From assembly GCA_016194305.1 (NCBI GenBank), contig JACQBW010000004.1:1-35287 (forward strand): DNA of 35,287 bases, in the 5' to 3' direction. The notes below the pieces were generated by a model, which made no database searches, had not been told where the DNA came from, and saw only the letters and a program-made list of their open reading frames with translations. This document shows positions 34,247 to 35,287 of this stretch, in pieces; the stretch's first letter is position 1; every line of letters begins with the position of its first letter. The stretch comes from Nitrospirota bacterium. GTDB taxonomy: Bacteria; Nitrospirota; Nitrospiria; JACQBW01. Made by a program: the position numbers and the translations under genes.

Positions 34247-34966
34247 TCAGGGTTTTATCCCCAGAGAGAGGTAGGGATGTTCTCCGATTTTGAGATGAAG
34301 CGATTTTTCCAATTTTCCGAAGACCTCATGCCAGACCGAGAGGGTGTAATCTCCCGAAACAAGATGATCAAATTCAAATAAACCGTCCTCCCGGGTGGCG
34401 GCAAAAAGCGGAGAGGAACTGACCAGAATGAAACCTTCCATAAATTCGTGAATATCACATTTGACATGGACGATTCGTTCTTGGGAAAACTCTTTTTGAA
34501 TAATGGTTGGGCCGCCGGGCAGAGCCAGATTAAAAAGGGATTTGTTGTTCATATATAAGTGGAAACTGTGCAAGATCGGATCGCCGTTCTTAATATAGAG
34601 AGGAGCTCCTTTTTGAATTACCATCACGTGCGGCGCGAAATGGCATCTAAAGCTGAGCAGGGCACTGATAGAAGGTTTTGATTTCGACGGAATCTTCAAT
34701 TCCGGATCATTGGGAGTCAAAAAAACGATCGCGTTTTTTATTGTTTTTGTCTGAGGGTTGACGATGATCCGTTCTGACAGTACTGAATCGCCACAGAATT
34801 CGGAATCGGAATTGGTTCGCAGTGCCTGGGAAATGGGGACCTTCTCGCCTTTGAAGACGACTTCACCTGAAACACCCGCCGTTTCCGGCAATCTCTCTTG
34901 GCCAAAGACGGGGGAACCTTGAATCAGAATCAACAAAATTGAAAGGCAAATGATCGGAAAAGTCAC
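34247..34966 (-). CDS. Cupredoxin-like periplasmic protein, paralogue of 10087-10824
   Basis: A 239-residue exported protein with a signal peptide (TFPIICLSILLILIQGS, cleavage near VFG). The architecture and motifs match the other copy: C58 and C108 for a disulfide, candidate copper ligands H133 (GDPILHSFH), C170, H173 and M176 (VKCDIHEFM), and a C-terminal Ig-like fold with WHEVFGKLEKS. The start codon is a GTG at 34966, with CGGAA just upstream. Unlike the other copy, it is not next to a cytochrome-porin gene; tRNA-Glu lies 180 bases upstream on the same strand. The role is probably copper-dependent electron transfer or copper handling, by inference. Confidence 0.75.
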   Translation of the reverse strand: MTFPIICLSILLILIQGSPVFGQERLPETAGVSGEVVFKGEKVPISQALRTNSDSEFCGDSVLSERIIVNPQTKTIKNAIVFLTPNDPELKIPSKSKPSISALLSFRCHFAPHVMVIQKGAPLYIKNGDPILHSFHLYMNNKSLFNLALPGGPTIIQKEFSQERIVHVKCDIHEFMEGFILVSSSPLFAATREDGLFEFDHLVSGDYTLSVWHEVFGKLEKSLHLKIGEHPYLSLGIKP

Positions 34967-34989
34967 GGATTCCGGTTTAAATCAGGTTG

Positions 34990-35064
34990 CAAGTGGACGC
35001 AAGCACTTGACTTGCCAGTACTGAGCTGGCTTGGGACATTGTGCCGATTCGGCGATGGCCCAAG
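34990..35064 (-). other. Three consecutive hairpins between tRNA-Glu and the cupredoxin-like gene
   Basis: In minus-strand order: CTTGGG/CCCAAG (35064-35059 with 35035-35030) enclosing GCCG/CGGC (35053-35050 with 35046-35043); then GCCAG/CTGGC (35030-35026 with 35018-35014); then CAAGTG/CACTTG (35009-35004 with 34995-34990). The last ends 24 bases before the GTG start. Together they make a structured leader, with no T-run that would mark a terminator. It does not match a riboswitch class that I recognise. Confidence 0.45.
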
Positions 35065-35146
35065 AGAAAAAGATAGTAATTATTCTTAATTTAAAGAAGA
35101 TAGCTCCGCTGGCACGAGAGTAACGCTCCGCCCCGCAAGCGAGGAG

Positions 35147-35219
35147 TGGTCCCAACGGGTTTCGAACCCGTGTTTCCGGCGTGAGAGGCCAGCGTCCTGG
35201 GCCGCTAGACGATGGGACC
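35147..35219 (-). tRNA. tRNA-Glu (CTC)
   Basis: A complete 73-base cloverleaf, without encoded CCA. The acceptor stem GGTCCCA pairs with TGGGACC, the D arm is GTCT/GGAC, and the anticodon stem CTGGC/GCCGG encloses CTCTCAC, giving anticodon CTC. The T arm is ACGGG-TTCGAAA-CCCGT. A perfect 12-base palindrome TGCTCGCGAGCA lies just upstream, near 35229-35240. Confidence 0.96.
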
Positions 35220-35287
35220 TACTAAGCTTGCTCGCGAGCAGTTCCGCAGCAGAGTAATTTTTTCTGATTTTTCTTTTAAAGTGGGCC

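Overview
The window is chromosomal DNA of a Gram-negative, respiring bacterium: it has c-type cytochromes fused to outer-membrane barrels, signal peptides, a lipoprotein and sigma70-like promoters. It carries about 27 protein genes, two tRNAs (Phe GAA, Glu CTC) and one clear riboswitch. There is no phage, IS, transposase or CRISPR array. The mix of Cyc2-like cytochrome-porins, cupredoxin-like proteins and c-di-GMP signalling would fit a Nitrospirota-like metal or nitrogen chemolithotroph. That placement is inference only; no phylogenetic marker was tested.

Layout. 0-2.2 kb: ruvC-ruvA-ruvB (+ strand), the Holliday-junction operon. 2.2-5.2 kb (- strand): thioredoxin-like ferredoxin, a two-domain PTPS fusion, folE and a CopD-like membrane protein, preceded by a Bcp peroxiredoxin. 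The PTPS fusion appears to join a PTPS-III-like domain (Glu in place of Cys) to a PTPS-II-like domain (Cys present), directly upstream of folE. 5.2-6.4 kb: HEPN-like protein, peptide deformylase, tRNA-Phe. 6.5-12.6 kb: an envelope and electron-transfer block with a monoheme cytochrome-porin, a large lipoprotein, and a second, more Cyc2-like cytochrome-porin followed by a cupredoxin-like periplasmic protein. A paralogue of the last lies at 34.2-35.0 kb, downstream of tRNA-Glu.

12.7-18.2 kb is a signalling block. A class I cyclic-di-GMP (GEMM-I) riboswitch with a textbook terminator precedes a FIST-domain sensor gene, which is translationally coupled to a PAS-PAS-GGDEF-EAL protein. A PAS hybrid histidine kinase follows. 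The aptamer's 3' strand can pair over 10 bp with the terminator's 5' arm, which predicts an OFF switch: high c-di-GMP would shut off a c-di-GMP enzyme and its partner sensor. A separate HD-GYP phosphodiesterase lies at 31.7-34.0 kb.

18.2-25.6 kb: a YeeZ-like atypical SDR, a small secreted charged-repeat protein with its own terminator, and an addA-addB helicase-nuclease pair. 25.6-31.5 kb: a small unknown, a classical SDR, a CPXCG Cys-rich protein, a divergent SelO-like protein, an expressed-looking 17-codon lysine-rich micro-ORF, a single-domain response regulator, and a marR-pirin operon with a perfect palindromic operator at its promoter.
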